From an uncultured Propionibacteriaceae bacterium (GTDB taxonomy: Bacteria > Actinomycetota > Actinomycetes > Propionibacteriales > Propionibacteriaceae), in NCBI GenBank assembly GCA_937859105.1, contig CALMAD010000103.1, positions 1 to 6,360 on the forward strand: DNA of 6,360 bases, given 5' to 3'. Both the position numbers and the translations under genes were made by a program. Shown one piece after another: positions 1 through 6,299 of this stretch; the first letter of the stretch is position 1; each line of letters starts with the position of its first letter. Below the pieces are notes generated by a model. That model saw only the letters and a program-made list of their open reading frames with translations, did no database searches and had not been told where the DNA came from.

Positions 1-69
1 CACAGTGTGGTCTGATCCAAACCCCGAAATGCGACACGATCGCTGACGCAAGACAAGGTTGAGCATCAT
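1..69 (-). CDS. Start of a further gene, cut by the window edge (possible pilin or TadE-like protein)
   Basis: An open frame starts at an ATG at 69 (a second in-frame ATG lies at 66) and stays open for all 23 codons to the window edge. The visible N-terminus begins MMLNLVLRQRSCR. It is preceded by a good Shine-Dalgarno sequence, AGGAGAGG on the minus strand (bases 80-87), spaced 10 bases from the ATG. It follows the TadC-like gene by 40 bases on the same strand. In Tad loci, the gene after TadC is often a small Flp pilin or a TadE-like pseudopilin with a short basic leader ahead of a hydrophobic helix. The basic, short N-terminus fits this, but no hydrophobic segment is visible, so the identity is inferred only from position. 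The strong ribosome site, unlike the weak coupled starts upstream, would suit a structural subunit made in large amounts. Confidence 0.55.
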   Translation of the reverse strand, partial: MMLNLVLRQRSCRISGFGSDHTV

Positions 70-79
70 GGTGGGGTTT

Positions 80-87
80 CCTCTCCT
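80..87 (-). promoter_or_regulatory. Strong ribosome binding site for the left-edge gene
   Basis: The minus strand reads AGGAGAGG here, 10 bases before the ATG at 69. It is the clearest Shine-Dalgarno match in the window and decides the start of the partial gene. It lies in the 40-base gap (70-109) after the TadC-like stop codon. The gap contains short C-run/G-run repeats but no hairpin that I would call a terminator. Confidence 0.6.
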
Positions 88-109
88 GAAGGGGTTCTTC
101 CTTGGGGGG

Positions 110-1003
110 TCAGGTGTTGCTCATCAGGGTCATCAGGGATGGCCCCAGCAGGATGGCGATGAAGACGATCGCCAGCATGGTCGCAGGGATGGTGAGCCGC
201 TCGGAGGCGGCGTTCGCCCGGGCCTGCTCGTCGGTCAGGAGCGCCACGCGCAGCGCTCGGTTGTGTTCCCGGAGGGTCTGGTAGACGGGCATCGTCTGCT
301 GCTCGGCCAGCGCCATGATGTTGGCCAGGTCGTCGAGTTCGGGCAGGGCCAGTTCGTCGCCCATCGCGCGAAGGACGTCCCACGGTGGGCGTCCGTCGAC
401 GCTGGACTGGGTGAAGCCTTCCGCCAGGCGGTCGAAGACCCACTGGCCGCGGCCGACGCGCGCCGCGTTCTCCAGTGCCTGCCGGGGGCCGGAACCGGCT
501 CGACGTTCGAGGGCCACCAGGTCGATGAAGCCGGTCAACACGTGGTTGAACTCGAGGCGGGCCGCCTTCGCCTTGCCGTGGATGTCCAGGTTGGGCAGCA
601 AGAACAGCCCGACCGCGCCGACCAAGGACGCCGCAAGCGGGACCGCGATCGGGAACCGCAGGCCGAACACGTTGAACAGGGTCGACAGCAGCGGGGGTGC
701 GACCAGCCCGATGGCAGCCAGGATCAGCTTCTCGCCGTAGAAACTGGCCTCCGTCCGGCGCAGCAGCGCCAACTCCTTGACCGGCGTCATCCACACCCAC
801 CTCGGCACCCAGCGCGCGACCCACGCACCCACCCGGTCCTGGGCGTCCACGCCGCCCAGGAGGGCCGGAGCTGTCGGCACGCCGGTCAGCCGGTCCAGCG
901 CGGGACCGAGCGCCGGGACGGTCGGAGCGAGCCACCACACTGCGCACAGAACGCTCGTGGCGAGCAGCAGGCCAGTCAGGGCCGCGAGCTGGAGGCCGGT
1001 CAT
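110..1003 (-). CDS. tadC: TadC-like type II/IV secretion inner-membrane platform protein (GspF fold)
   Basis: A 297-residue integral membrane protein, the usual length for TadC. It would form the inner-membrane platform with the TadB-like protein and be acted on by the TadA/CpaF ATPase during pilus subunit assembly. Hydrophobic helices are visible at about 5-26, 92-113, 117-137 and 272-292. The cytoplasmic T2SSF/GspF-type helical domain lies between about 145 and 270, with the typical stretch HVLTGFIDLVALERRAGSG (154-172) and a second helical half at 222-265. The frame is open further upstream, to about 1174, but that extension is arginine-rich and overlaps the TadB-like gene. The ATG at 1003 is chosen because it gives an ATGA overlap with the TadB stop (bases 1000-1003), has GGGGA six bases upstream, and starts directly at the first membrane helix. 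It is probably translated by coupling to TadB. The family call is firm; TadC rather than a second TadB is inferred from gene order. Confidence 0.88.
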   Translation of the reverse strand: MTGLQLAALTGLLLATSVLCAVWWLAPTVPALGPALDRLTGVPTAPALLGGVDAQDRVGAWVARWVPRWVWMTPVKELALLRRTEASFYGEKLILAAIGLVAPPLLSTLFNVFGLRFPIAVPLAASLVGAVGLFLLPNLDIHGKAKAARLEFNHVLTGFIDLVALERRAGSGPRQALENAARVGRGQWVFDRLAEGFTQSSVDGRPPWDVLRAMGDELALPELDDLANIMALAEQQTMPVYQTLREHNRALRVALLTDEQARANAASERLTIPATMLAIVFIAILLGPSLMTLMSNT

Positions 1004-1854
1004 GACGCGTCCCCGGACGCCAAGAGTCTGGGCAGCGGCTTGACCCGCGCCATGCGTCGCATGACCACGAGGCCGACGACGTAGAGCGCCAGGAGCACCG
1101 ACAGCACCACCTGTCCCAGCGGCGAGCGGTACGGCTCCAGGTACTGGCCGGTGGCGGCCATCCCGACCAGGCACACCACGGTGATGATCGTGACGATCCG
1201 CGCCGTCTGGCGGGGCTTGCTTCGGTCGGCCTCCAGAAGACGGCGGGCCGCGACCTCCGCGGACACCGATTCGGCGAGGCCGGACAGGATCTGGGCGAGA
1301 CCATCGGCGCGCTTCTGCGCCGCGAGGATCAGGGTGGCTGCCACCAGGTCACCGGTCGAGTCGTTGAACTGGTCGGCGAACGCGCGGAGCGCCTCGGCTG
1401 TGTTCCACCGGGACCTGATGCGGCTCACGAGGGTGGTCACCTCTGGACGGATGACGTCGGGTGTCGTGCGCAGCGTGGCCACGAGGGCGCCCTCCAGGCC
1501 GACTCCCACGGTGATGACGCCGGCCAGGTTGCGCGTCCACTCAGCCAGGCCTTCGAGGCGCTCGATCGTGTGGGACTCGTCCGAGACTCCAAGGAGCACC
1601 GGTAGGCCGATCGCCGCCAGTGGGAAGAGCACGATGGCGATCACCCAGCCCGACAGCAAGGCCACCAGCACACCGGCCACGGCCGCCAGCAGACCGGAGA
1701 TCAGGACGCGGCGCGGGACGATTGCGACCCCCTTCAGGAGCCGGGGCGTCTTCGGAGCGCCCGTCGGGACCGGCACTCGCCGAAGCCCTGCGACCAGCCC
1801 CATCACGCCACCGACGCCGAGAACGCTCACCAGCGCGGGGACGAGCGGATTCAT
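1000..1854 (-). CDS. tadB: TadB-like type II/IV secretion inner-membrane platform protein (GspF fold)
   Basis: A 284-residue membrane protein of the type II secretion F (GspF/TadB) family. Membrane helices are visible at about 3-24, 50-68, 70-89, 218-236 and 246-265. The cytoplasmic T2SSF helical domain lies between about 98 and 210, with ERLEGLAEWTRNLAGVI (98-114) and the conserved-looking GLEGAL (119-124) and LAAQKRADGLAQILSGLAES (177-196) segments. It would pair with the TadC-like protein as the membrane platform on which the TadA ATPase acts. The ATG at 1854 overlaps the TGA of the ATPase gene by four bases (ATGA, 1851-1854), and its own stop overlaps the TadC start in the same way, so the three are very likely one coupled unit. 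The Shine-Dalgarno is weak, which also fits coupling. Family assignment is firm; assignment to TadB rests on order ATPase-B-C. Confidence 0.9.
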   Translation of the reverse strand: MNPLVPALVSVLGVGGVMGLVAGLRRVPVPTGAPKTPRLLKGVAIVPRRVLISGLLAAVAGVLVALLSGWVIAIVLFPLAAIGLPVLLGVSDESHTIERLEGLAEWTRNLAGVITVGVGLEGALVATLRTTPDVIRPEVTTLVSRIRSRWNTAEALRAFADQFNDSTGDLVAATLILAAQKRADGLAQILSGLAESVSAEVAARRLLEADRSKPRQTARIVTIITVVCLVGMAATGQYLEPYRSPLGQVVLSVLLALYVVGLVVMRRMARVKPLPRLLASGDAS

Positions 1855-3398
1855 GCGACACCGCCGTGCCGCTGCGCCTCCAGGAGGAACTCGTTCGCCG
1901 TGAACCCGTGGCCGGTCAGCATCCGTAGGTGGTCGGGCAGCACGAAGGCGACAGCCGGGCCGTCGGGGTCACCGCGGAAGACGGTGGTCGCGGCGTAGCC
2001 GGCGGACTCCTCGCCCGGCGTGATCGCCAGCACCTCGTCGACCACGCGCCGCTTGCGGACCGAGCCGTCGCGGCCGCGCACGTACATGGACCGCAGCTGC
2101 ACCACCAGGCCGAGGCAGCGAGCCAGCTTCATCACCGCCGAGTCGCGGGTGAACTCACCGGACTGCATCGCGCAGCTGACCAGTTTCTCCATCGTGTCGG
2201 ACGCCGACGCGGCGTGCGTCGTCGACAACGAGCCGGACCCCGACTCCATGGCCATGATCATCTGCGCGACCTCGCGCCCGCGGACCTCGCCCACGATCTG
2301 TCGATCAAGCGCGTACCGGAAGGAGGCGTGCATGCCGTCCTGCAGGGTGAACTCGTTCACGGGACGTCCGTCGGGCCCGCGCTCGCCCGAACCGGGACGC
2401 GCTTCCCACGAGAACACGACGGGGTGCTCGTCGACCAACTGCTCCAGACCCAGCTCCCGTTCGGTCTCGAAGGTGCCGAGCACCTCCTCCGGGCCGATCT
2501 CGGCACACAAGGCGCGCAGCAGGGTCGTCTTCCCGTCGCCTTGTTGGCCGGAGACCACGATCGACAACCGTGCCTTCACGGCGGCCGCGAGGAAGGAGGC
2601 CAGCAAGGGGCTCACCGTGTCCAGGCCCACGAGGTCGTCGAGGGTGATGCGCACCAGGCGGTGCCTTCGGATCACCACGCTCGGCCGATGGGTGACGAAC
2701 GCGGACGCCGCCAGGCGAGCGCCATCCAGGTTCAGGTGGAGGTCCGGGTTGGCGTCCGAGAACACGCGGGGCGGATCGGCCCTGGAGGCCAGGTCCTGCA
2801 GGAGCTGGATCAGTTCCTCGTCCGATGCCGCAACCGGTGGGCCCGGCACCTTCTCGCCGCCCACGAGGTCCAGGAACACCCGGTCGTGTCCGACGACGAT
2901 GATGTTCTCGACGTCCGGGCGATCGACCAGCGGCTGCAGCCGGCCCAGTCCGAACATCAGGTCGAAGACGGCCTGCGCCAAGGCGTCCTGCGCGGTGGCG
3001 GAGCTGACGGAGCCGTTGACGGCGAACCGCGCCTCGGTCGCCTCCTGGACGACCTGCATGATCACGGCCCGCCCCAGTTCCTGGCGCGCGGTCTCGTCGG
3101 CCAGCGGCGACTGCCCGACGCGCTCCGAGAAGCGCTTGGACGCCAGGGCGCGCAGTTCCGACGCCTGGTCCCAGTCCACCTCGGGCGCCCGCTCCGGGGG
3201 TCGACCCCCAGCACCCGACTTCGCCTCGCGGCCCACGACGTGGAGTGACGACGATGTGGGTGTGACGGCCGTCGATAGGGTGAACCCGGAGCGGACCCGG
3301 CCCGGCCGCGCCGGATCGGTGCCGTCGCCGAAGGCGGTGAACAGGGGCACGCTGGCCAGGTCGGGCCTTTCCCAGGTGGGCTGCGACTGCTTCGTCAT
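1851..3398 (-). CDS. tadA: TadA/CpaF-family type II/IV secretion ATPase
   Basis: A 515-residue cytoplasmic hexameric-type motor ATPase expected to power pilus subunit extrusion or retraction through the TadB/TadC platform. Visible motifs, in order: a linker-like N-terminus rich in P, S, R and G (1-73); the CpaF N-terminal domain with AVFDLMFGLGRLQPL (143-157) and PDVENIIV (161-168); the Walker A loop GQQGDGKTT (284-292, lysine 290); an Asp-box region TFETERELGL (309-318); the Walker B region with IVGEVRGRE (368-376, glutamate 371); and the His box GSLSTTHA (389-396, histidine 395). All catalytic residues are therefore present. The segment before Walker B reads RYALDRQ where many family members have an R-M-R-P-D-R type sequence, a divergence I note without functional claim. 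The ATG at 3398 overlaps the preceding gene's stop by ATGA, with a G-rich GGGGGTGG upstream. Length is within or slightly above the family range because of the N-terminal extension. Confidence 0.95.
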   Translation of the reverse strand: MTKQSQPTWERPDLASVPLFTAFGDGTDPARPGRVRSGFTLSTAVTPTSSSLHVVGREAKSGAGGRPPERAPEVDWDQASELRALASKRFSERVGQSPLADETARQELGRAVIMQVVQEATEARFAVNGSVSSATAQDALAQAVFDLMFGLGRLQPLVDRPDVENIIVVGHDRVFLDLVGGEKVPGPPVAASDEELIQLLQDLASRADPPRVFSDANPDLHLNLDGARLAASAFVTHRPSVVIRRHRLVRITLDDLVGLDTVSPLLASFLAAAVKARLSIVVSGQQGDGKTTLLRALCAEIGPEEVLGTFETERELGLEQLVDEHPVVFSWEARPGSGERGPDGRPVNEFTLQDGMHASFRYALDRQIVGEVRGREVAQMIMAMESGSGSLSTTHAASASDTMEKLVSCAMQSGEFTRDSAVMKLARCLGLVVQLRSMYVRGRDGSVRKRRVVDEVLAITPGEESAGYAATTVFRGDPDGPAVAFVLPDHLRMLTGHGFTANEFLLEAQRHGGVA

Positions 3399-4165
3399 AG
3401 TTCCACCCCCGCACTGGTGCGCGGCACCGCGTCCTCGGTTCGCGGCGCGAGGGCTCGCAGCGACTCACCCAACGCCACCACCGATCGAGGTAGCGGCGAA
3501 CGGTCGAACCGACGCTGGGGCTCCCCGTGAGACCACCACCGCGCGGCGTCCGGATCCCACGCGACCTCGCCGACCACCGGCACGCCCAAGGTCCTGGTGA
3601 CCTCGGACGTGCTGTACCGACGTGCCGGGCCAGCGATGACCAACCGCATCTCGCCCAGCGAGCCTTCCTGGAGACCGGGCAGCCATGACCGCACCCGGGC
3701 CAGTTCGGGCAGCCCGGTCCCCGTCACGACCATGGTCACGTCCGACTCCGAGATCAGCGGCTCCGGGCTGCCGACCATGCCCAGCCGCCCGACGTCCACG
3801 ACGATGTCCACGCCTGTGTCGACCTCGAGTCCGCGGAGGGCGTCCAGGAGCGCGTCCCACACGCCAAGAAGCGACGCGGCCTGCTGGTGCGCGCGGAGCC
3901 CCGGCAACAGACTCGCGTTCGAGTCGGCCAGCGGGAAGAGCCGTGACGGCAGTTCTTCGGCCAACTGGTGGTGCCGGTGCGCCAGCACGAGTTCGGAGAG
4001 TCCCGGCCGTGCGACCCCGGTGCAGTAGCCCGCCAGGATCGCCGAGCCGCCCGACGGGTCAGCTTCCACCAGCACCACCGGGCGGGGCCACGTCAGGGCG
4101 AGACCGACCGCAAGGGTGGTCACCCCCAGCGAGCCCGAAACGGACGCGACAGTGAAGAGGGGCAT
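3395..4165 (-). CDS. CpaE/TadZ-like ParA/MinD-fold protein with degenerate P-loop
   Basis: A 256-residue protein with the layout of a ParA/MinD-type deviant-Walker ATPase. In Tad systems such proteins (TadZ, CpaE) localise the machine at the membrane or pole. The P-loop region reads SGSLGVTT (10-17), where an active ParA protein would have KGGVGKTT; both the signature lysine (position 10) and the phosphate-binding lysine (position 15) are absent. The rest of the fold is kept: VVLVEADPSGG (30-40, the DxD-like strand, aspartate 36) and the Walker B strand VDIVVDVGRLG (119-129, aspartate 124). It lacks the N-terminal receiver-like domain of classical CpaE/TadZ and starts directly at the P-loop strand. 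From memory, similar G-S-x-G-V-T-T loops occur in actinobacterial relatives. It may bind nucleotide weakly or act as a non-hydrolysing scaffold (inference). It begins 4 bases after the SAF gene's stop and overlaps the ATPase start by ATGA. Confidence 0.85.
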   Translation of the reverse strand: MPLFTVASVSGSLGVTTLAVGLALTWPRPVVLVEADPSGGSAILAGYCTGVARPGLSELVLAHRHHQLAEELPSRLFPLADSNASLLPGLRAHQQAASLLGVWDALLDALRGLEVDTGVDIVVDVGRLGMVGSPEPLISESDVTMVVTGTGLPELARVRSWLPGLQEGSLGEMRLVIAGPARRYSTSEVTRTLGVPVVGEVAWDPDAARWWSHGEPQRRFDRSPLPRSVVALGESLRALAPRTEDAVPRTSAGVEL

Positions 4166-4169
4166 GGCG

Positions 4170-4838
4170 TCACCGCTCCCGGGAGTCCAGCACCACGGCC
4201 ACCTTGCCAGTCGCAGCCCGCGCCGCCAGATCCGGAGCGGCGTCCGCGCTCACCAGCAGGTCGACCAGGGCGAACTGCCCGTCCTGCGAGCGGGTGACCC
4301 CGACGACCTTGGCCGCGATGGTGACCGGTGACACCTCGGTGACCTGGCCCTGCGCGCCGGGCGTCTGCACCACCCGCACGTCGTCGCCGGTCTTCAGCGG
4401 GATGGCGGGCAGCATGCCGTCCACCAGGGACAGGCCGACGACGGTCTCGCCCTTGGCTGGGACGGTCTCGGGGGCGATGGCGTCCGGGGTGAGCAGCCCG
4501 CCGGCGGAGATGTCGAGCGCCGCCCGCTGTCCAACCACCGTCGAGACATCGCTGGCCGGGATCGAGGCGATCGCCGGATCGAGCGACACCCGCGCGACCA
4601 TCAGATCACCGGCGGCGATCACCGCACCACGAGGGACGGCCGCCTTCGCCACCACGACCTCGACCGACGAGGTTGCCGCCGTCCACAGCCACACGCCGCC
4701 CAGCGCCGACAGCAGGAGCGCCGCCACGGACGCGATGATCAGCACCGGACGCCGCCGGGTCTTCACGGGACCCAACGCCGCGGGCGCCGGAGGGGTCGTG
4801 GTCGTCGCCGTCGTCGGCGCCAAGGTCGGTGTCCTCAC
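4170..4838 (-). CDS. SAF-domain membrane-anchored protein, CpaB/RcpC-like
   Basis: A 222-residue single-pass membrane protein. A Thr/Pro/Ala-rich cytoplasmic tail (1-25) and a KTRRRP basic stop are followed by one hydrophobic helix (31-53), placing the rest outside the cell membrane. An SAF domain spans about 58-122, with the typical AAVPRGAVIAAGDL (66-79) and a GQRA turn (103-106). A second beta-rich part (130-218) resembles the C-terminal region of CpaB/RcpC, including GDDVRVV (151-157) and KVAVVLD (212-218). In diderm bacteria CpaB/RcpC works with the outer-membrane secretin. An actinomycete would not be expected to carry a classical secretin, so its role here is unclear; binding of cell-wall glycan or the emerging pilus is a guess. 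The start is GTG at 4838, four bases after the previous stop; the next methionine (residue 80) lies inside the SAF domain, so GTG is the best choice. FlgA-type chaperones also carry SAF domains, but nothing flagellar is nearby. Confidence 0.82.
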   Translation of the reverse strand: MRTPTLAPTTATTTTPPAPAALGPVKTRRRPVLIIASVAALLLSALGGVWLWTAATSSVEVVVAKAAVPRGAVIAAGDLMVARVSLDPAIASIPASDVSTVVGQRAALDISAGGLLTPDAIAPETVPAKGETVVGLSLVDGMLPAIPLKTGDDVRVVQTPGAQGQVTEVSPVTIAAKVVGVTRSQDGQFALVDLLVSADAAPDLAARAATGKVAVVLDSRER

Positions 4839-4842
4839 GTCC

Positions 4843-5751
4843 TCATCCCTTCACCACGGTCTGGAGTTCGCCGATCGTGACAACGACCGAGCTCGTGTAC
4901 GTCTGGTTGATGACGCCGGATTCGCCGATCCCGGACCAGTTGATCGTCCAGTAGCTCGTCGCCGTGACCGTGTACGTGCCCTGCTTCGTGTAGCGATAGC
5001 CGCAGTCGGGCGATGAGGAGACTCCGAACAAGTCGGCGTAGGTGGTGCCTGTGGACGTACACGCGACGGTCCCGCCGTCTCCCATGCTCCACACCACCTG
5101 TGTGACCTTGCCCGTCGCGGTGACGGAATAGCCGCCGGCGGACGCGGTCTTCGTGTTCGGCCCCCAGGTGCTCTGGTCCGGGGAGGCCGCCCACAGCCAG
5201 ATCGGCAAGCCAACCAAGCCCACTGAACCAGGTGAAGGGTCGGGCGCCATCCCGATCTCGACCGCACGGAGACGCATCTGGGTCACCGCCTGCAGGGCCA
5301 GCACTCTGGGGTCAGGGATGACGCCGGGGGCGCTGTCGGCCCAGAAGAGGTAGGAGCCCGGACCCGACCAGATACCGGAACTCGAACACCGGTAGATCGA
5401 CCCCGTCGTATTGCCGCTCCACACCGCGTCCGTCAGCGGCGGTGGCGGCGATTCCGCCTTGATGTAGCAGGCGCGGGCGTTGCTCCAAGTCCCCAGCTCA
5501 GCGTCGGAACACGGCACTTCACGGGGAGGCATTTCCTGTGTCACGCAAGCGACGGGGTCGCTGCTGCCGGAGTGGGTGTTCTTCAGCGGAGCAGCGGGAC
5601 CCGACCCGCCGTAGCCGGGGACGCCGACTCCGCACGCGACTCCCCAGCTCGCCCCTTCACAGCCGCCCTCCGCATAGGCGGGCGAAGCAGTGAGCGGCGT
5701 GATCGTGAGCGCGAGACAGAGGGCGAGCGTCGCGATCAGCTTGGTCAACAT
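4843..5751 (-). CDS. Secreted cysteine-rich protein with C-terminal PKD-like domain
   Basis: A 302-residue exported protein. It has a Sec signal peptide (K4, hydrophobic core about 5-20, likely cleavage after AYA at 25-27). The mature protein has eight cysteines (31, 40, 69, 81, 95, 122, 231, 250), an even number that suggests disulphides formed outside the cell. The middle region (28-190) is Gly/Ser/Pro- and Trp-containing and unlike any family I recognise. The C-terminal 100 residues look like a PKD-type beta sandwich: VVWSMGDGGTVAC (219-231), then CGYRYTKQGTYTVTATSYW (250-268) and a last strand SSVVVTIGE (287-295). Similar C-termini occur, as I recall, in secreted actinobacterial proteins next to Tad-like genes, sometimes mislabelled as ATP/GTP-binding. 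I see no nucleotide-binding motif here. The ATG at 5751 overlaps the lipoprotein's end by seven bases; the next gene starts four bases after its stop. Likely role: an extracellular partner of the pilus machine (inference). Confidence 0.82.
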   Translation of the reverse strand: MLTKLIATLALCLALTITPLTASPAYAEGGCEGASWGVACGVGVPGYGGSGPAAPLKNTHSGSSDPVACVTQEMPPREVPCSDAELGTWSNARACYIKAESPPPPLTDAVWSGNTTGSIYRCSSSGIWSGPGSYLFWADSAPGVIPDPRVLALQAVTQMRLRAVEIGMAPDPSPGSVGLVGLPIWLWAASPDQSTWGPNTKTASAGGYSVTATGKVTQVVWSMGDGGTVACTSTGTTYADLFGVSSSPDCGYRYTKQGTYTVTATSYWTINWSGIGESGVINQTYTSSVVVTIGELQTVVKG

Positions 5752-6299
5752 GATCCGAGGACCTCGTCCTTGGTGATCTGCAGGTTGGCGCCGACGAGCT
5801 GCAGAGTGCTCTGGTGTGAGAGCCGTGGCTGCGGGGCCGGCGTGACAGGCTGACCGTCTTTGTCCGTGAGTATGGCCTCGCTGCGATCAACGCACGAGGT
5901 GACGACCCATCCGTCGCCCTTGGCGAGTGCGCTCTGGGAGGGGATCTGCGTCGCTCCGACCTGCACCTGCCCCCGTTGACGGACCGTGGTCAACATCACC
6001 TGCAGGCTGCTCAGCGCCTCTCCCGAGGCAAGGGTGTCGAGCTCGTTGATGCTCCTGCTCGAGTCGACCAAAAGACCGTCGAGGGTCTGCCACAGCAGTA
6101 CGACGCGCGCCTTCGCGTCCTCGAGCTTCTGGTCTTCGGGGCTCAGGGTCGGTGTCAGCGTCGCGGAGGGTGACTGTGACACCGACTGCGACGGGCCTGT
6201 CGGGGTCGGGCTGTTGGTGGGCGCGGCAGAGCAGCCACCGATCAGTGCAGCGGCCATGATGGCTCCCACTGCTTTGGCGGCCAGTCCTTGGTGGGTCAT
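5745..6299 (-). CDS. Small lipoprotein, first gene of the Tad-like operon
   Basis: A 184-residue predicted lipoprotein. The N-terminus has a lysine at 9, a hydrophobic stretch (10-22) and a lipobox LIGGC with the lipidated cysteine at 23. A Ser/Thr/Pro-rich linker (24-54) follows, typical of lipoproteins reaching through a thick wall. The folded part (about 55-184) starts with a helical segment DAKARVVLLWQTLDGLL (61-77), then a second helix (93-108) and beta strands. It contains two cysteines, 136 and the very last residue 184, which could form a disulphide. The helix-then-sheet order is reminiscent of NTF2-like lipoproteins found near such loci in actinobacteria, but I cannot confirm this. 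The ATG at 6299 is preferred; an in-frame TTG at 6311 would add MLDG and put an acidic residue in the signal n-region. The ribosome site is poor for either start. Function unknown; co-transcription with the pilus machine suggests an envelope accessory part. Confidence 0.78.
   Translation of the reverse strand: MTHQGLAAKAVGAIMAAALIGGCSAAPTNSPTPTGPSQSVSQSPSATLTPTLSPEDQKLEDAKARVVLLWQTLDGLLVDSSRSINELDTLASGEALSSLQVMLTTVRQRGQVQVGATQIPSQSALAKGDGWVVTSCVDRSEAILTDKDGQPVTPAPQPRLSHQSTLQLVGANLQITKDEVLGSC

Noticed and set aside
71..109. G-run repeats (GGGGTTTCCT and GGGGTTCTTCCT on the plus strand) as a terminator or regulatory repeat
   Set aside because: The best inverted repeat I find is only four base pairs, with no T-run. 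The similarity between the repeats is short and may come from the ribosome site and base composition.
59..1084. A 341-codon plus-strand frame antisense to the TadC-like gene
   Set aside because: It is Gln/Arg/Gly/His-rich with no domain signal and lies opposite a well-supported membrane protein, so it is a shadow frame.
1004..1174. A longer N-terminus for the TadC-like protein (57 extra residues)
   Set aside because: The extension overlaps the TadB gene, has a shadow-like Arg/Gly/Ala composition, and the internal ATG at 1003 gives the ATGA overlap and starts right at the first membrane helix.
66..1304. A 412-codon minus-strand open frame across the TadB/TadC region
   Set aside because: It is out of frame with the two membrane proteins, is rich in Arg, Pro and Gly, has no hydrophobic helices or recognisable motif, and would be incompatible with the tightly coupled TadB/TadC pair.
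1929..3600. Two long plus-strand open frames (439 and 526 codons) antisense to the ATPase gene
   Set aside because: They lie opposite a clear TadA/CpaF gene with all its motifs. Their translations are Arg/Ser/Pro- or His/Gln-rich with no domain signal, as expected of antisense frames in GC-rich DNA.
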